From assembly GCF_013394595.1 (NCBI RefSeq), contig NZ_CP053348.1:2630001-2694000 (forward strand): a stretch of 64,000 bases of DNA. Direction: 5' to 3'. Shown one piece after another: positions 25,301-33,031 of this stretch. Under the pieces are notes generated by a model. It made no database searches and was not told where the DNA came from. It was given only the letters and a program-made list of their open reading frames with translations. Within the stretch, counting starts at the first letter, position 1; every line of letters starts with the position of its first letter. Source of the stretch: Winogradskyella forsetii (lineage in GTDB: Bacteria; Bacteroidota; Bacteroidia; Flavobacteriales; Flavobacteriaceae). The translations under genes were made by a program, and so were the position numbers.

Positions 25301-25545
25301 TTACAAGAAGTCCAGAAATGACGCCAATACAACGTTTGGATCTGGCAAGTAGTTATGTTAACGGAAGCCAGACGGGATTAACCGCCACAGAAACCACTTT
25401 AATTAAACAAGCTAAAGATGCTTTAAAAGCATTGTTCTCTGAAACCAACAGCTTCTATAATAAAGACTGGAAGGCGTATAAAGAAGAAATGAAACAGGTT
25501 CAAATAGATCCTTTTAAAGACATCAAAACTTTTACAATTGACTGA
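22306..25545 (+). CDS. Secreted sortilin-like BNR beta-propeller protein
   Basis: A 1079-residue exported protein (signal MKNLLSLVMLFCVTLLSAQ). About eleven Asp-box/BNR repeats of the SxDGGxTW type are visible between residues 55 and 690 (SLDGGKNW, TTDGGDTW, THDGGKNW, TKDGGKTW, TKDGGQNW and others), consistent with two stacked seven-blade propellers as in VPS10/sortilin and GH74-like proteins. Blades are followed by an acidic, low-complexity stretch (residues about 797-815) and a C-terminal alpha/beta region with a coiled-coil part. GH74 catalytic aspartates cannot be assigned with confidence, so enzyme activity is open. It is followed by an S9 peptidase gene 28 bases on, suggesting a role in extracellular peptide use. 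Confidence 0.88.
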   Translation: MKNLLSLVMLFCVTLLSAQEFSMDLVKNMTPRNIGPGGMSGRVTAIDVVTTDPDIMYVGTASGGLWKSNSGGITWEPIFDKEVTASIGAVEIQQSNPSVIWVGTGEGNPRNSLNGGYGIYKSLDGGKNWMVMGLEKTRHIHRIIVDPTNPDVVYVGAIGSPWGEHPERGVFKTTDGGDTWSKILFENNKTGVADLVMDPTNPNKLIATLWEHKRDPWFFNSGGEGSGLHITHDGGKNWKKITEDDGFPKGDLGRIGVAIAANKPNIIYALVEAKKNALYKSEDGGFKWKKVNDKDDIGNRPFYYSEIYVDPQNENRVYSVFTYVNVSQDGGKNFKQLMPAYGVSNGIHPDHHAWWIHPENGDFMIDGNDGGMNITKDGGKTWRFIGNLPVAQFYHINVDNEFPYNVYGGMQDNGSWRGPAYVWRAQGIRNSYWQEISFGDGFDVIPDKDDARYGWSMSQQGYVSRYDWQTGNNYLVRPTHPNPDVKLRFNWNSAINIDPFDNSTIYFGSQFVHKSTDKGEAWEVISPDLTTNNPEKQKQSDSGGLTLDATGAENHTTILVIEPSPLEKDMLWVGTDDGRVHYTKDGGQNWTDVSEIKGLPKNSWIAQIEASNKNKGEALLIANDYRRFNYTPYAYRTKNYGKTWERIVDENDVESYTLSIVEDIEEPNLIFLGTDDGLYISIDAGNKWTKWTEGFPTTSVKDLVIQPREHDLVIGTFGRAAWILDDIRPLRELAKNKSVMSSNIKLFNPPTAYQASYQQPTGSRFGADAMYHGENRNGGARFSYFFTKKDMPKDEKNDNDDDDDDDHDDVIQSDSEEALEDKAEGKVSWDSLTLKLYDGARLIRTLKTKAPKENGVHKWIWNMDEAGVDRPSRKIRKAKIESGGVRVKPGIYKAILHYGDQTSETTIKVASDPRLDISEKNIDEIYAASKELEQLQQTAFNAVKQLVESKTIAETYQKDLTKLDKEAFKAQIKNSKDIVKSIDSLIDNYLGKVDKRQGITRSPEMTPIQRLDLASSYVNGSQTGLTATETTLIKQAKDALKALFSETNSFYNKDWKAYKEEMKQVQIDPFKDIKTFTID
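24697..24733 (+). repeat. GAT/ATG trinucleotide repeat coding for poly-Asp
   Basis: An almost uninterrupted GAT codon run, broken by one AAT and one CAT, encodes an Asp/His stretch inside the sortilin-like protein between the propellers and the C-terminal domain. Length changes by multiples of three would keep the frame. Confidence 0.85.
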
Positions 25546-25573
25546 TACCAATTTAACTTTAAAACCAAACCAT

Positions 25574-27520
25574 ATGAAAAAATTACTTTTATTACTTTGT
25601 GTAAGTACCATTCTGTTTTCTTGTAAAGAGGACAAGGATACCACAGTCGTTCAGCGCGATATTGAGAAGTACACCATTGAACAGTTTATGGACAATGAAG
25701 CGGTAAGTGGAGGAAGTTTTTCCCATGACAATAGTACGCTATTGATTTCTAGCAACCGCTCAGGGATTTATAATGTATATACCATTCCAACCAAAGGTGG
25801 TGAAATGACTCCGATTACTGCTTCTGACAGTACCTCTTACTTTGCAAATTCCTATTTTCCTGAAGACAACAGAATGTTAATTAGTGCAGATGGAAATGGA
25901 GATGAAATCAGTCACTTATACGTTAGGGAATTAGACGGCACAATCACAGATATCACACCTATAGAAGGTGCAAAAGCCGATTTCTATGGCTGGTCTAAAG
26001 ATGATAAGCATTTGTATTATGGTTCCAATAAGCGCGATCCTAAATTTTTCGATGTCTATAAAATGTCCATTGACAATTACACTTCTGAAATGCTTTATCA
26101 AAATAATGATGGTATGAATTTTAGCGGTATGTCTGAAGATGAAAACTATTTCGCACTTTCTAAAACCGTAAATACAAATGATAGTGACTTGTTTATTTAT
26201 AATGCTAAAACAGAAGAAACCACAAAAATTAATGATACCATGAGCGGTAATTCTGCTCAGGATTTTTCTAAGGATAACAACACCTTTTATTATACGACTG
26301 ATGATGGCTCCGAATTCTCCTATTTAATGTCTTATGATTTAGATTCCAAGGAAAAGAAAAAAGTAGTTGAAAAGTCTTGGGATGTTGTAGGTAGTGGATT
26401 TACTTCTGATGGTAGCTATATGCTTGTCTATGTAAACGAAGATGGTAAAAACGCCATTGAAGTATTAGACACCCAAACTATGAAACCAATAGAATTACCA
26501 GTTTTTGAAGGTAAAAGTATTACCAGTGTGCGCTTTAGTGATGACGAAAAGTGGATGCGTATGTATGTGGGAGGTTCTAATTCGCCTTCAGACTTATATA
26601 CCTACAATCTGGAAACAAAAGAGCAGCATAAACTGACCAATGTATTAAATGATGCTATAAATCCAGAAGATTTAGTTAATGCCAAAGTAATACGATATAA
26701 ATCATTCGATGGCACCGAAATACCGGCCATTTATTACTTACCTCATCAAGCTTCGGCGGAAAACAAGGTTCCTGCAATGGTTTGGGTTCATGGTGGACCT
26801 GGTGGACAAACACGTCAGAATTTTAGTTCGTTGATGCAATATATGGTGAATCACGGCTATGCCGTGTTGGCAGTTAATAATCGAGGAAGTAGTGGTTATG
26901 GGAAAACATTCTTTCAAATGGATGATAAAAACCATGGCGAAAAGGATTTACAAGATTGTGTTGAGGGTAAAAATTGGTTGGCATCACAACCACAAATTGA
27001 TGGTGACAAAATCGGAATTATAGGTGGTTCTTATGGTGGTTATATGACCATGGCTGCCTTAACCTACGCACCAGAAGAATTTGATGTTGGTGTCAATCTA
27101 TTTGGTGTTACCAATTGGATGCGTACCTTAAAGAGTATTCCACCGTATTGGGAGTCGTTTAGAGAAGCGCTTTATGACGAATTGGGAGACCCATTTTCAG
27201 CAGATTCGGTGCGTTTAAAGCGTATTTCACCATTATTCCATACAGATAAAGTCACTAAACCTTTAATTGTATTACAAGGTGCAAAAGACCCAAGGGTATT
27301 ACAAGTAGAATCGGATGAAATTGTGGCTGGTGTTAGACAAAATGGTGTTCCTGTGGAATATGTTTTGTTTGATGATGAAGGTCATGGCTTTATTAAAAAA
27401 GAAAACCAAATCGAGGCCTATAGTCGAATTTTAAAATTCCTTGATACGCATCTCAAAAATGAGAATGCACCTATTGATGGTGAAACCTCATCTGAAAAGA
27501 TTGAAAGTGAAACGAAATAA
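25574..27520 (+). CDS. S9-family prolyl oligopeptidase-like lipoprotein
   Basis: A 648-residue protein starting MKKLLLLLCVSTILFSCKED, a lipoprotein signal with Cys at residue 17. An upstream in-frame start at 25538 overlaps the preceding gene and would bury this signal, so 25574 is used. Residues 30-370 form a DPP4/TolB-type propeller; the C-terminal alpha/beta hydrolase has the nucleophile motif GGSYGGYMTMAAL, the acid in GAKDPRVL and the base in DDEGHGFIKKEN, plus the oxyanion HGGPGGQTRQ. It belongs to the S9 acylaminoacyl/dipeptidyl-peptidase branch. An intrinsic terminator follows at 27541-27580. Confidence 0.93.
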   Translation: MKKLLLLLCVSTILFSCKEDKDTTVVQRDIEKYTIEQFMDNEAVSGGSFSHDNSTLLISSNRSGIYNVYTIPTKGGEMTPITASDSTSYFANSYFPEDNRMLISADGNGDEISHLYVRELDGTITDITPIEGAKADFYGWSKDDKHLYYGSNKRDPKFFDVYKMSIDNYTSEMLYQNNDGMNFSGMSEDENYFALSKTVNTNDSDLFIYNAKTEETTKINDTMSGNSAQDFSKDNNTFYYTTDDGSEFSYLMSYDLDSKEKKKVVEKSWDVVGSGFTSDGSYMLVYVNEDGKNAIEVLDTQTMKPIELPVFEGKSITSVRFSDDEKWMRMYVGGSNSPSDLYTYNLETKEQHKLTNVLNDAINPEDLVNAKVIRYKSFDGTEIPAIYYLPHQASAENKVPAMVWVHGGPGGQTRQNFSSLMQYMVNHGYAVLAVNNRGSSGYGKTFFQMDDKNHGEKDLQDCVEGKNWLASQPQIDGDKIGIIGGSYGGYMTMAALTYAPEEFDVGVNLFGVTNWMRTLKSIPPYWESFREALYDELGDPFSADSVRLKRISPLFHTDKVTKPLIVLQGAKDPRVLQVESDEIVAGVRQNGVPVEYVLFDDEGHGFIKKENQIEAYSRILKFLDTHLKNENAPIDGETSSEKIESETK

Positions 27521-27540
27521 ATAGTTGAATCGCTTTAACT

Positions 27541-27580
27541 AAAAAATCCCATGCAGTTCTTATGAAAGTATGGGATTTTT
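27541..27580 (+). terminator. Intrinsic terminator after the S9 peptidase
   Basis: AAAAATCCCAT and ATGGGATTTTT form an 11-bp stem with a T run after it and an A run before it, so it could act in both directions between the convergent S9 peptidase and App1 genes. Confidence 0.85.
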
Positions 27581-27671
27581 CAATTTTAAAAGTATTTTTA
27601 CTCCATCTGTTTGAGGCTATTTTGATCTTCAATTTTGAGGAAATCGTCATAGTTGGTTAATAATCGTTTTC

Positions 27672-28640
27672 CTATATTATTTCTATAGATGCTGAATGTT
27701 CAATAGCCTCACGACTATATTCAAAATAACAGGTTTCAACATTGAGACTCGATATATTTAGGAGCACCTTACTAATTTTTTTAGACTTTGTTGAAGCTGT
27801 CTGTCGTATATACACGGCTGTAATATTTTTGGGGAAAAGTTTGCATACACGTTCATAAATATAGGCATCTTGCTGTGAGTCATCTCCTAATAATACGTAA
27901 TTTAGATTAGGGTAAAACGAAATGATTTCTTTAATCTTTTCAAATTTATGGTCGTGTCCGCCTCTACCTGTCAACAAAAAATCAGAAATACCAGCCTTAA
28001 TTTTTTTCAGTTTTATAACCGCCTTTGGCAATTTATGAAGTCGAGCAAAAGCCACAATAAATTCGTATAAATTATATTCGCTACTAGAAACGTAAAAAAA
28101 TGAGTTAAATGCCAAATCAGTAGTTTGTCCGGCTTCACTCAATGCCTTATAGTGTTTTACAACATCCGTAAAAATTTTTCTTCGATTTACATTTCGAAGC
28201 AGCATGACGTAGAGTTTTTTAAAAAAATTATTACTATGGGAAATTAAAAATGTATCATCAATATCTGAAATAATACCTAATTTGCCTTTGTATGGTTTCA
28301 ATAACTCAGCACAATTAACAATACCAAATTCACCTATTTTGCAACTCACATCATAACGATGCCAGCCGCTTTCAAGATGGTCTTTATAGGGCAAGCTAAA
28401 TTTAAAATAACCATCCTTGAGCGTTTTGGTGGTAACTTCTATGTTCTTAAAACGTAGCGTAACTTCAATATTGGGATAAGGCTTAATTCTGAACATGTGC
28501 AGTACGGCAACGGCATGCTTAATTCCCTCACTGTCCAATCGATATTTATCTGGCGCCCACGATTTGAATACGTGACCTGTAACCACAAGTTCTTGGTCAT
28601 TAACATAGCCTCGGTACAATTTTAAATCTAATTTTGGCAC
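27672..28640 (-). CDS. App1-family phosphatidate phosphatase-like protein
   Basis: A 322-residue protein with the APP1 catalytic region of the HAD superfamily: KGKLGIISDIDDTFLISHSN contains the DxDxT motif (about residue 144). The second half has LTGRGGHDHKFEKIKEI and YVLLGDDSQQDAYIYERV, matching motifs III and IV. The N-terminal 110 residues form a beta-rich domain as in yeast App1 relatives. The expected reaction is dephosphorylation of phosphatidate to diacylglycerol. Translation starts at a GTG; no better in-frame ATG precedes the first conserved residues. It is divergent from a diacylglycerol-kinase-like gene with only 57 bases between. Confidence 0.87.
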   Translation of the reverse strand: MPKLDLKLYRGYVNDQELVVTGHVFKSWAPDKYRLDSEGIKHAVAVLHMFRIKPYPNIEVTLRFKNIEVTTKTLKDGYFKFSLPYKDHLESGWHRYDVSCKIGEFGIVNCAELLKPYKGKLGIISDIDDTFLISHSNNFFKKLYVMLLRNVNRRKIFTDVVKHYKALSEAGQTTDLAFNSFFYVSSSEYNLYEFIVAFARLHKLPKAVIKLKKIKAGISDFLLTGRGGHDHKFEKIKEIISFYPNLNYVLLGDDSQQDAYIYERVCKLFPKNITAVYIRQTASTKSKKISKVLLNISSLNVETCYFEYSREAIEHSASIEII

Positions 28641-28697
28641 AATACGTTGGATTAAAGTTTATAAACTAGTTAAATTTATACATAATTCAAAAAACAG

Positions 28698-29576
28698 ATG
28701 TCTAGAAAACCTGAAATATTAGTAATTTTTAATCCTATTTCTGGTGATATCAACAAAAAACCAATACTTAATGATATCGCTTTAGAAGCTGAAATAAAAG
28801 GCTTTAACCTGAAAAAATATAAAACCACTGGTAACAATGATCTCGATAAAATAAAAAATATTCTTAACGATACATCTTTTAAACATGTCATCGTCGTAGG
28901 TGGCGATGGTACCTTGCAATTAGCTGCCAATGCTATAATGGAAAAAAACCTACCGCTTGGTATTATTCCAGCAGGATCATCCAATGGATTCGCATCAAAT
29001 TTAAATTTACCTACTCAACTTAGTGCGCAAATCGCTGTGACTTTTGGTAACCACAGTATTGATGTTGATATGCTATCCGTAAACGGTGATTTATGCCTTC
29101 ACATTGCAGATATTGGAGTTAACGCTGTACTTATTAAAAATTATGAGGATTCCAGAATCAGAGGGAAGCTTGGTTATGCTCTACAAACCATTCCTTCGTT
29201 GGTAAAATCGGATTATCCATACCAATTTGAAATTATCATCAACCATGAAAAGTTCACAAAAGAAGGTATTATGCTAGCCATTGCAAATGCCAAACAGTTT
29301 GGTACAGGTGCCACTATCAATCCTGATGGAGAACTCAATGATGGTCAGTTTGAGATTCTGGTTTTTAAAAAAATGGATGTTATACAAATTCTTCAAACTT
29401 TAAAAAATACGCCTAGGATGGATAAGGATTTTGTAGAATGTTTTTCAGCCAATAAAGCCAAAATTGCGATACCAAAGCCTATTGAATTTCAAATTGACGG
29501 AGAATACTTAGGAAAAGTTTCAGAAATTGACGTAAAAATACTGCCTAAGAAACTCAAGGTTTTAGTGAACAAATAA
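28698..29576 (+). CDS. Diacylglycerol kinase family lipid kinase (DagK/YegS type)
   Basis: A 292-residue soluble lipid kinase. The catalytic domain has ILVIFNPISGDINKK at the start, the nucleotide loop IVVGGDGTLQLAANAIME (about 71-88), LGIIPAGSSNGFASNLNLP and the C-terminal PDGELNDGQFEILVF strand motif. It is expected to phosphorylate diacylglycerol or a similar lipid with ATP. The neighbouring divergent App1-type phosphatase would run the reverse conversion, so the pair may balance phosphatidate and diacylglycerol. It converges with the Fnr-like gene, leaving a gap of 22 bases. Confidence 0.92.
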   Translation: MSRKPEILVIFNPISGDINKKPILNDIALEAEIKGFNLKKYKTTGNNDLDKIKNILNDTSFKHVIVVGGDGTLQLAANAIMEKNLPLGIIPAGSSNGFASNLNLPTQLSAQIAVTFGNHSIDVDMLSVNGDLCLHIADIGVNAVLIKNYEDSRIRGKLGYALQTIPSLVKSDYPYQFEIIINHEKFTKEGIMLAIANAKQFGTGATINPDGELNDGQFEILVFKKMDVIQILQTLKNTPRMDKDFVECFSANKAKIAIPKPIEFQIDGEYLGKVSEIDVKILPKKLKVLVNK

Positions 29577-29598
29577 TAAAATGAAATATATAAATTAA

Positions 29599-30276
29599 TT
29601 ACTCTATTCGCTTTAGTCCTTCGTAATCTTCAATTTTAATCCGCTTTCCCGAAGTTGAAATCAAGTCTTCTTTTTTGAATTGAGATAAAATTCTAATCGC
29701 AGATTCCGTAGCCGTCCCAACGATGTTTGCGTAGTCTTCACGAGATAGTACAATACTTAAAAAGCCATCGCTATCCTTACCAAAATCATTATCAATGTAT
29801 AGAAGTATTTCCGCCATTCTTTGCTTAACTGATTTCTGTGCCATATTGACTAAAGATTCATCCGAAGCTTTCAAATCCTCAGCCATTTCCTTTAGCACAT
29901 CCATAGTGAATTTTGGATTTTTTTGTAAATCATTCATTATTTCACTTTTAGGAATAAAACACATCTCCATATCATTCAATGCAGTAGCACTAAGGTTGGT
30001 TTTCTGCTCTGACACTAAAGATCGTTTTCCTAAGAGCCCACCTTTAACAACTAATTTCACGACCTGATCTTTACCATTTTCACTTAATTTAGAGAGCTTA
30101 CAAACACCATCTTTAACACAATAAACACCGTTGATTGTCTCCCCTTCTTCAAAAATGACCTGACCTTTTCTGTAAATTTTACCTGTTTTACACGCTGAAA
30201 CACGCATTAACTCATCTCTAGTTAAAGACTTTAAAGCATTAAATTCTTTAATAATACATGATTCACATTTACTCAT
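29599..30276 (-). CDS. Crp/Fnr-family regulator, Fnr-like, for microaerobic respiration genes
   Basis: A 225-residue regulator with a cyclic-nucleotide-binding fold (KGQVIFEEGETINGVYCVKDG) and a C-terminal HTH_Crp domain (LSREDYANIVGTATESAIRILSQF). Cysteines at 4, 7, 29, 53 and 59 could ligate an Fe-S cluster as in Fnr, though the spacing differs from E. coli. A longer frame to 30438 overlaps the neighbouring ATPase start region and has no homologous look, so MSKCESC at 30276 is chosen. It is divergent from ccoI, and palindromes of the type ATGAY-N4-RTCAT stand before ccoI, ccoS and hemN. Its own -7 word TAACTTTG (30307-30300) lies next to such a box. Confidence 0.9.
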   Translation of the reverse strand: MSKCESCIIKEFNALKSLTRDELMRVSACKTGKIYRKGQVIFEEGETINGVYCVKDGVCKLSKLSENGKDQVVKLVVKGGLLGKRSLVSEQKTNLSATALNDMEMCFIPKSEIMNDLQKNPKFTMDVLKEMAEDLKASDESLVNMAQKSVKQRMAEILLYIDNDFGKDSDGFLSIVLSREDYANIVGTATESAIRILSQFKKEDLISTSGKRIKIEDYEGLKRIE

Positions 30277-30315
30277 ACCAGCTATGTTTTCGTCAATTTC
30301 AAAGTTAATCAAAAC

Positions 30316-30329
30316 ATGACAAATATCAT
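30316..30329 (+). promoter_or_regulatory. Fnr-type box in the fnr-ccoI divergent region
   Basis: ATGACAAATATCAT (5-4-5). Its centre is 29.5 bp upstream of the first base of GACTTTTG (30352-30359), a degenerate -7 word for ccoI, i.e. near -42 to the expected start. On the other strand it overlaps the spacer of the fnr promoter (-7 TAACTTTG, 30307-30300), which suggests autorepression. Confidence 0.6.
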
Positions 30330-30386
30330 ATTTTAAACGTACAAGTTTTGTGACTTTTGCTAAAGGTATAAATGAGCAAATTAATA

Positions 30387-32762
30387 ATGGAAAACAACAC
30401 TTGTTTTCACTGTGGTGATGATTGTGGAAATCATCCAATTACATTTCAACAGAAATCATTTTGTTGTAATGGCTGTAAGACCGTTTTCGAAATATTTAAC
30501 GAAAACGACCTCACCTGTTACTACGATTTACAAAATTCTCCAGGTGCAATACCCAAAGAAATTGAAGGAAAATACGACTTTTTATCGCAGGAAAATATCA
30601 TTGAAAAATTAACGGAATTTAGAAGCGATACTATAGAAATTACAACGCTCTATATTCCTCATATTCATTGTAGTTCTTGTATTTGGATTCTTGAAAACCT
30701 CAAAAAACTGAATCCAAACATTTCAGAGTCGCAGGTTAATTTTGGTAAAAAAACGGTTAGAGTTAGCTACGATTCTACAAAAACCAATTTAAAAGCCGTT
30801 GTTTTATTGTTAAGTTCCATTGGTTACGAACCGTATATCAGTTTAGATGATTTTAACTCTGGAGAAAAGCATATCAACAGAACCTTAATTTACAAACTTG
30901 GAGTTGCAGCTTTTGGTTTTGGCAATATTATGTTCTTATCATTTCCTGAATATTTTGAGGTTAATGAATATTGGCTGGAACAATACAAACCCTTATTTCG
31001 CTGGTTAATGTTCGCCCTGTCCTTACCTATTGTTTTTTATTCTGCACAAGATTATTTTATTTCGGCTTACAAAGGTTTAAAAGCAAAAATTTTAAATATT
31101 GATGTTCCTATTGCTTTAGGCGTTTCTGTTTTATTTATAAGAAGTACCATTGAAATTATGTTCGATTTAGGTTCGGGATTTTTCGATAGTCTCTCCGGAT
31201 TGATCTTCTTTCTTTTGGTTGGTAAATTCTTTCAACAAAAAACCTATCAGTTCTTGTCGTTTGAGCGCGATTATAAATCCTATTTCCCTATTGCCATCAC
31301 CAAAATAAATAAGGAAGATCATGAAGAAACGGTTCAGGTTTATGATATTGAAAAAGGAGACCGGATTTTAATCAGGAATGAAGAGTTAATTCCTGTTGAT
31401 GGTATTTTAATTAACGGAAAAGCAAAAATCGATTACAGTTTTGTCACTGGCGAATCGCAAGCCGTTTCAAAAGCATCAGGCGATAAATTATTCGCTGGTG
31501 GCAAACAGACCAATGGCGTTATTGAAATGGAAGCCTTAAAATCAGTTGAACAAAGCTATCTCACCCAATTGTGGAGTAACGATGTTTTCAGTAAAAACAA
31601 GGAAGATGGTTTTACCACAATTACCAATACCATTAGTAAACATTTCACTATTGCTATTTTAACAATTTCAGCAATTGCCACATCATTTTGGCTATTTGTA
31701 GATGCGAGCAAAGCTATGAATGTATTTACAGCTGTACTGATTATTGCTTGCCCTTGCGCCATTGCTTTATCAGCGCCATTTACATTCGGCAATTTATTGC
31801 GCATTTTCGGTAAATTAAAATTCTATGTAAAAAATGCTAGCGTTATAGAACAACTGGCGCAAATAAACACGGTTGTTTTTGATAAAACAGGAACAATTAC
31901 TTCCAACAAAGAGAGTCATGCGGAATATGAGGGCGCTGTATTGTCGGATTCTGAAAGTTTGGTTTTAAAGAACTCCCTTCGTGGATCTAATCACCCTTTA
32001 AGTAGAACCTTATATAACATTTTACAGGAAAACAATATTATTACACTTGATGCTTTCGAAGAACACATCGGTAAAGGTATTGAAGCCAAACACGATGCTA
32101 TAAATATGAAGATTGGTTCCTCCAATTTTGTGGGGAGTTCAATAGATAGTTCTATTTTGAACACCACTGTTCATATCAGTAGTAATAATATCTATAAAGG
32201 AAAATACACTTTTTACAATAGTTACAGAACGGGTGTTTCAAAATTATTCAATCAATTAAAACAGCATTTTGATTTGGTGATTCTTTCTGGAGATAACGAA
32301 GGTGAACGTGAAAATCTAACAAAACTACTTCCATCCAAAACGAAGTTAATTTTCAACCAAAAACCAGAAGACAAGTTAGAATTCATAAAATACCACCAGT
32401 CAGAAGGTGCAAAAGTGCTTATGATTGGAGACGGCTTAAATGATGCCGGAGCTTTGGCACAAAGTAATGTTGGCATTGCCATTTCTGAAGATGTAAATGT
32501 CTTCTCGCCTGCTTGTGATGGTATTTTGGACGCTTCAAAATTCAAACAACTTTATCAATTTATTAAAGCCTCAAAATCGGCTATAAAAATCATTAAATGG
32601 AGCTTTGTGCTGTCGTTTTTTTATAATGTCATTGGATTATACTTTGCTGTAACAGGTCAGTTAGAACCTGTAGTTGCGGCAATCTTAATGCCTTTGAGTT
32701 CTATTAGTATTGTGGTGTTTACAACCATTGCTACAAATCTTTTAGGACGGAAATTAAAATAA
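30387..32762 (+). CDS. ccoI: Copper-type P1B ATPase (CcoI/FixI) for cbb3 oxidase assembly
   Basis: Exports or delivers copper for the cbb3 oxidase. In order: a Cys-rich N-terminal metal-binding region (CFHCGDDCGNH and FCCNGCKTVFE), an HMA-like domain with HIHCSSCIWILE (about 91-102), membrane helices with the CPC ion motif IIACPCAIALSAPF, the phosphorylation site VFDKTGTITS and the hinge MIGDGLNDAGALAQ. The ATGs at 30372 and 30387 are in frame; the later one directly precedes the Cys-rich region and is used here. Directly upstream of ccoS, and preceded by an Fnr-type box, as expected for the CcoGHIS assembly set. Confidence 0.92.
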   Translation: MENNTCFHCGDDCGNHPITFQQKSFCCNGCKTVFEIFNENDLTCYYDLQNSPGAIPKEIEGKYDFLSQENIIEKLTEFRSDTIEITTLYIPHIHCSSCIWILENLKKLNPNISESQVNFGKKTVRVSYDSTKTNLKAVVLLLSSIGYEPYISLDDFNSGEKHINRTLIYKLGVAAFGFGNIMFLSFPEYFEVNEYWLEQYKPLFRWLMFALSLPIVFYSAQDYFISAYKGLKAKILNIDVPIALGVSVLFIRSTIEIMFDLGSGFFDSLSGLIFFLLVGKFFQQKTYQFLSFERDYKSYFPIAITKINKEDHEETVQVYDIEKGDRILIRNEELIPVDGILINGKAKIDYSFVTGESQAVSKASGDKLFAGGKQTNGVIEMEALKSVEQSYLTQLWSNDVFSKNKEDGFTTITNTISKHFTIAILTISAIATSFWLFVDASKAMNVFTAVLIIACPCAIALSAPFTFGNLLRIFGKLKFYVKNASVIEQLAQINTVVFDKTGTITSNKESHAEYEGAVLSDSESLVLKNSLRGSNHPLSRTLYNILQENNIITLDAFEEHIGKGIEAKHDAINMKIGSSNFVGSSIDSSILNTTVHISSNNIYKGKYTFYNSYRTGVSKLFNQLKQHFDLVILSGDNEGERENLTKLLPSKTKLIFNQKPEDKLEFIKYHQSEGAKVLMIGDGLNDAGALAQSNVGIAISEDVNVFSPACDGILDASKFKQLYQFIKASKSAIKIIKWSFVLSFFYNVIGLYFAVTGQLEPVVAAILMPLSSISIVVFTTIATNLLGRKLK

Positions 32763-32772
32763 ATTAATCAAC

Positions 32773-32816
32773 ATGATAAAAGTCATGTTTTAAATCTGAG
32801 GTCAATAGTATTTTTG
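32773..32816 (+). promoter_or_regulatory. Fnr box and -7 element of the ccoS-ccoNO operon
   Basis: ATGATAAAAGTCAT (32773-32786) extends to near-perfect 8-bp arms AACATGAT/GTCATGTT. TATTTTTG (32809-32816) fits the TAnnTTTG -7 consensus. Box centre to -7 distance is 29.5 bp, consistent with class II activation from about -42. Confidence 0.7.
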
Positions 32817-32835
32817 ACCCATAACTTCAATAGGT

Positions 32836-33021
32836 ATGAGTGTTATATATATTTTATTAACGGTAAGCGTTGTTGTTGGCGTGACTTTCTTTGTCATTTT
32901 TATAATGGCTGTAAGGTCTGGTCAATACGATGATGACTATACACCATCGGTACGCATGCTTTTTGAAGATGAACTCGTAAAAGAACAAACCGATACAACT
33001 AAACAAACAAAAACTGACTAA
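32836..33021 (+). CDS. ccoS: cbb3-type oxidase assembly protein CcoS
   Basis: A 61-residue protein with a single N-terminal membrane helix (YILLTVSVVVGVTFFVIFIMA) followed by the family motif GQYDDDYTPSVRMLFEDE. CcoS is needed for cofactor insertion (heme b and copper) into CcoN. It starts the main cco operon, 74 bases after ccoI with an Fnr box between, and 10 bases before the fused ccoNO gene. Confidence 0.93.
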   Translation: MSVIYILLTVSVVVGVTFFVIFIMAVRSGQYDDDYTPSVRMLFEDELVKEQTDTTKQTKTD

Positions 33022-33031
33022 TTTTTTCAAT

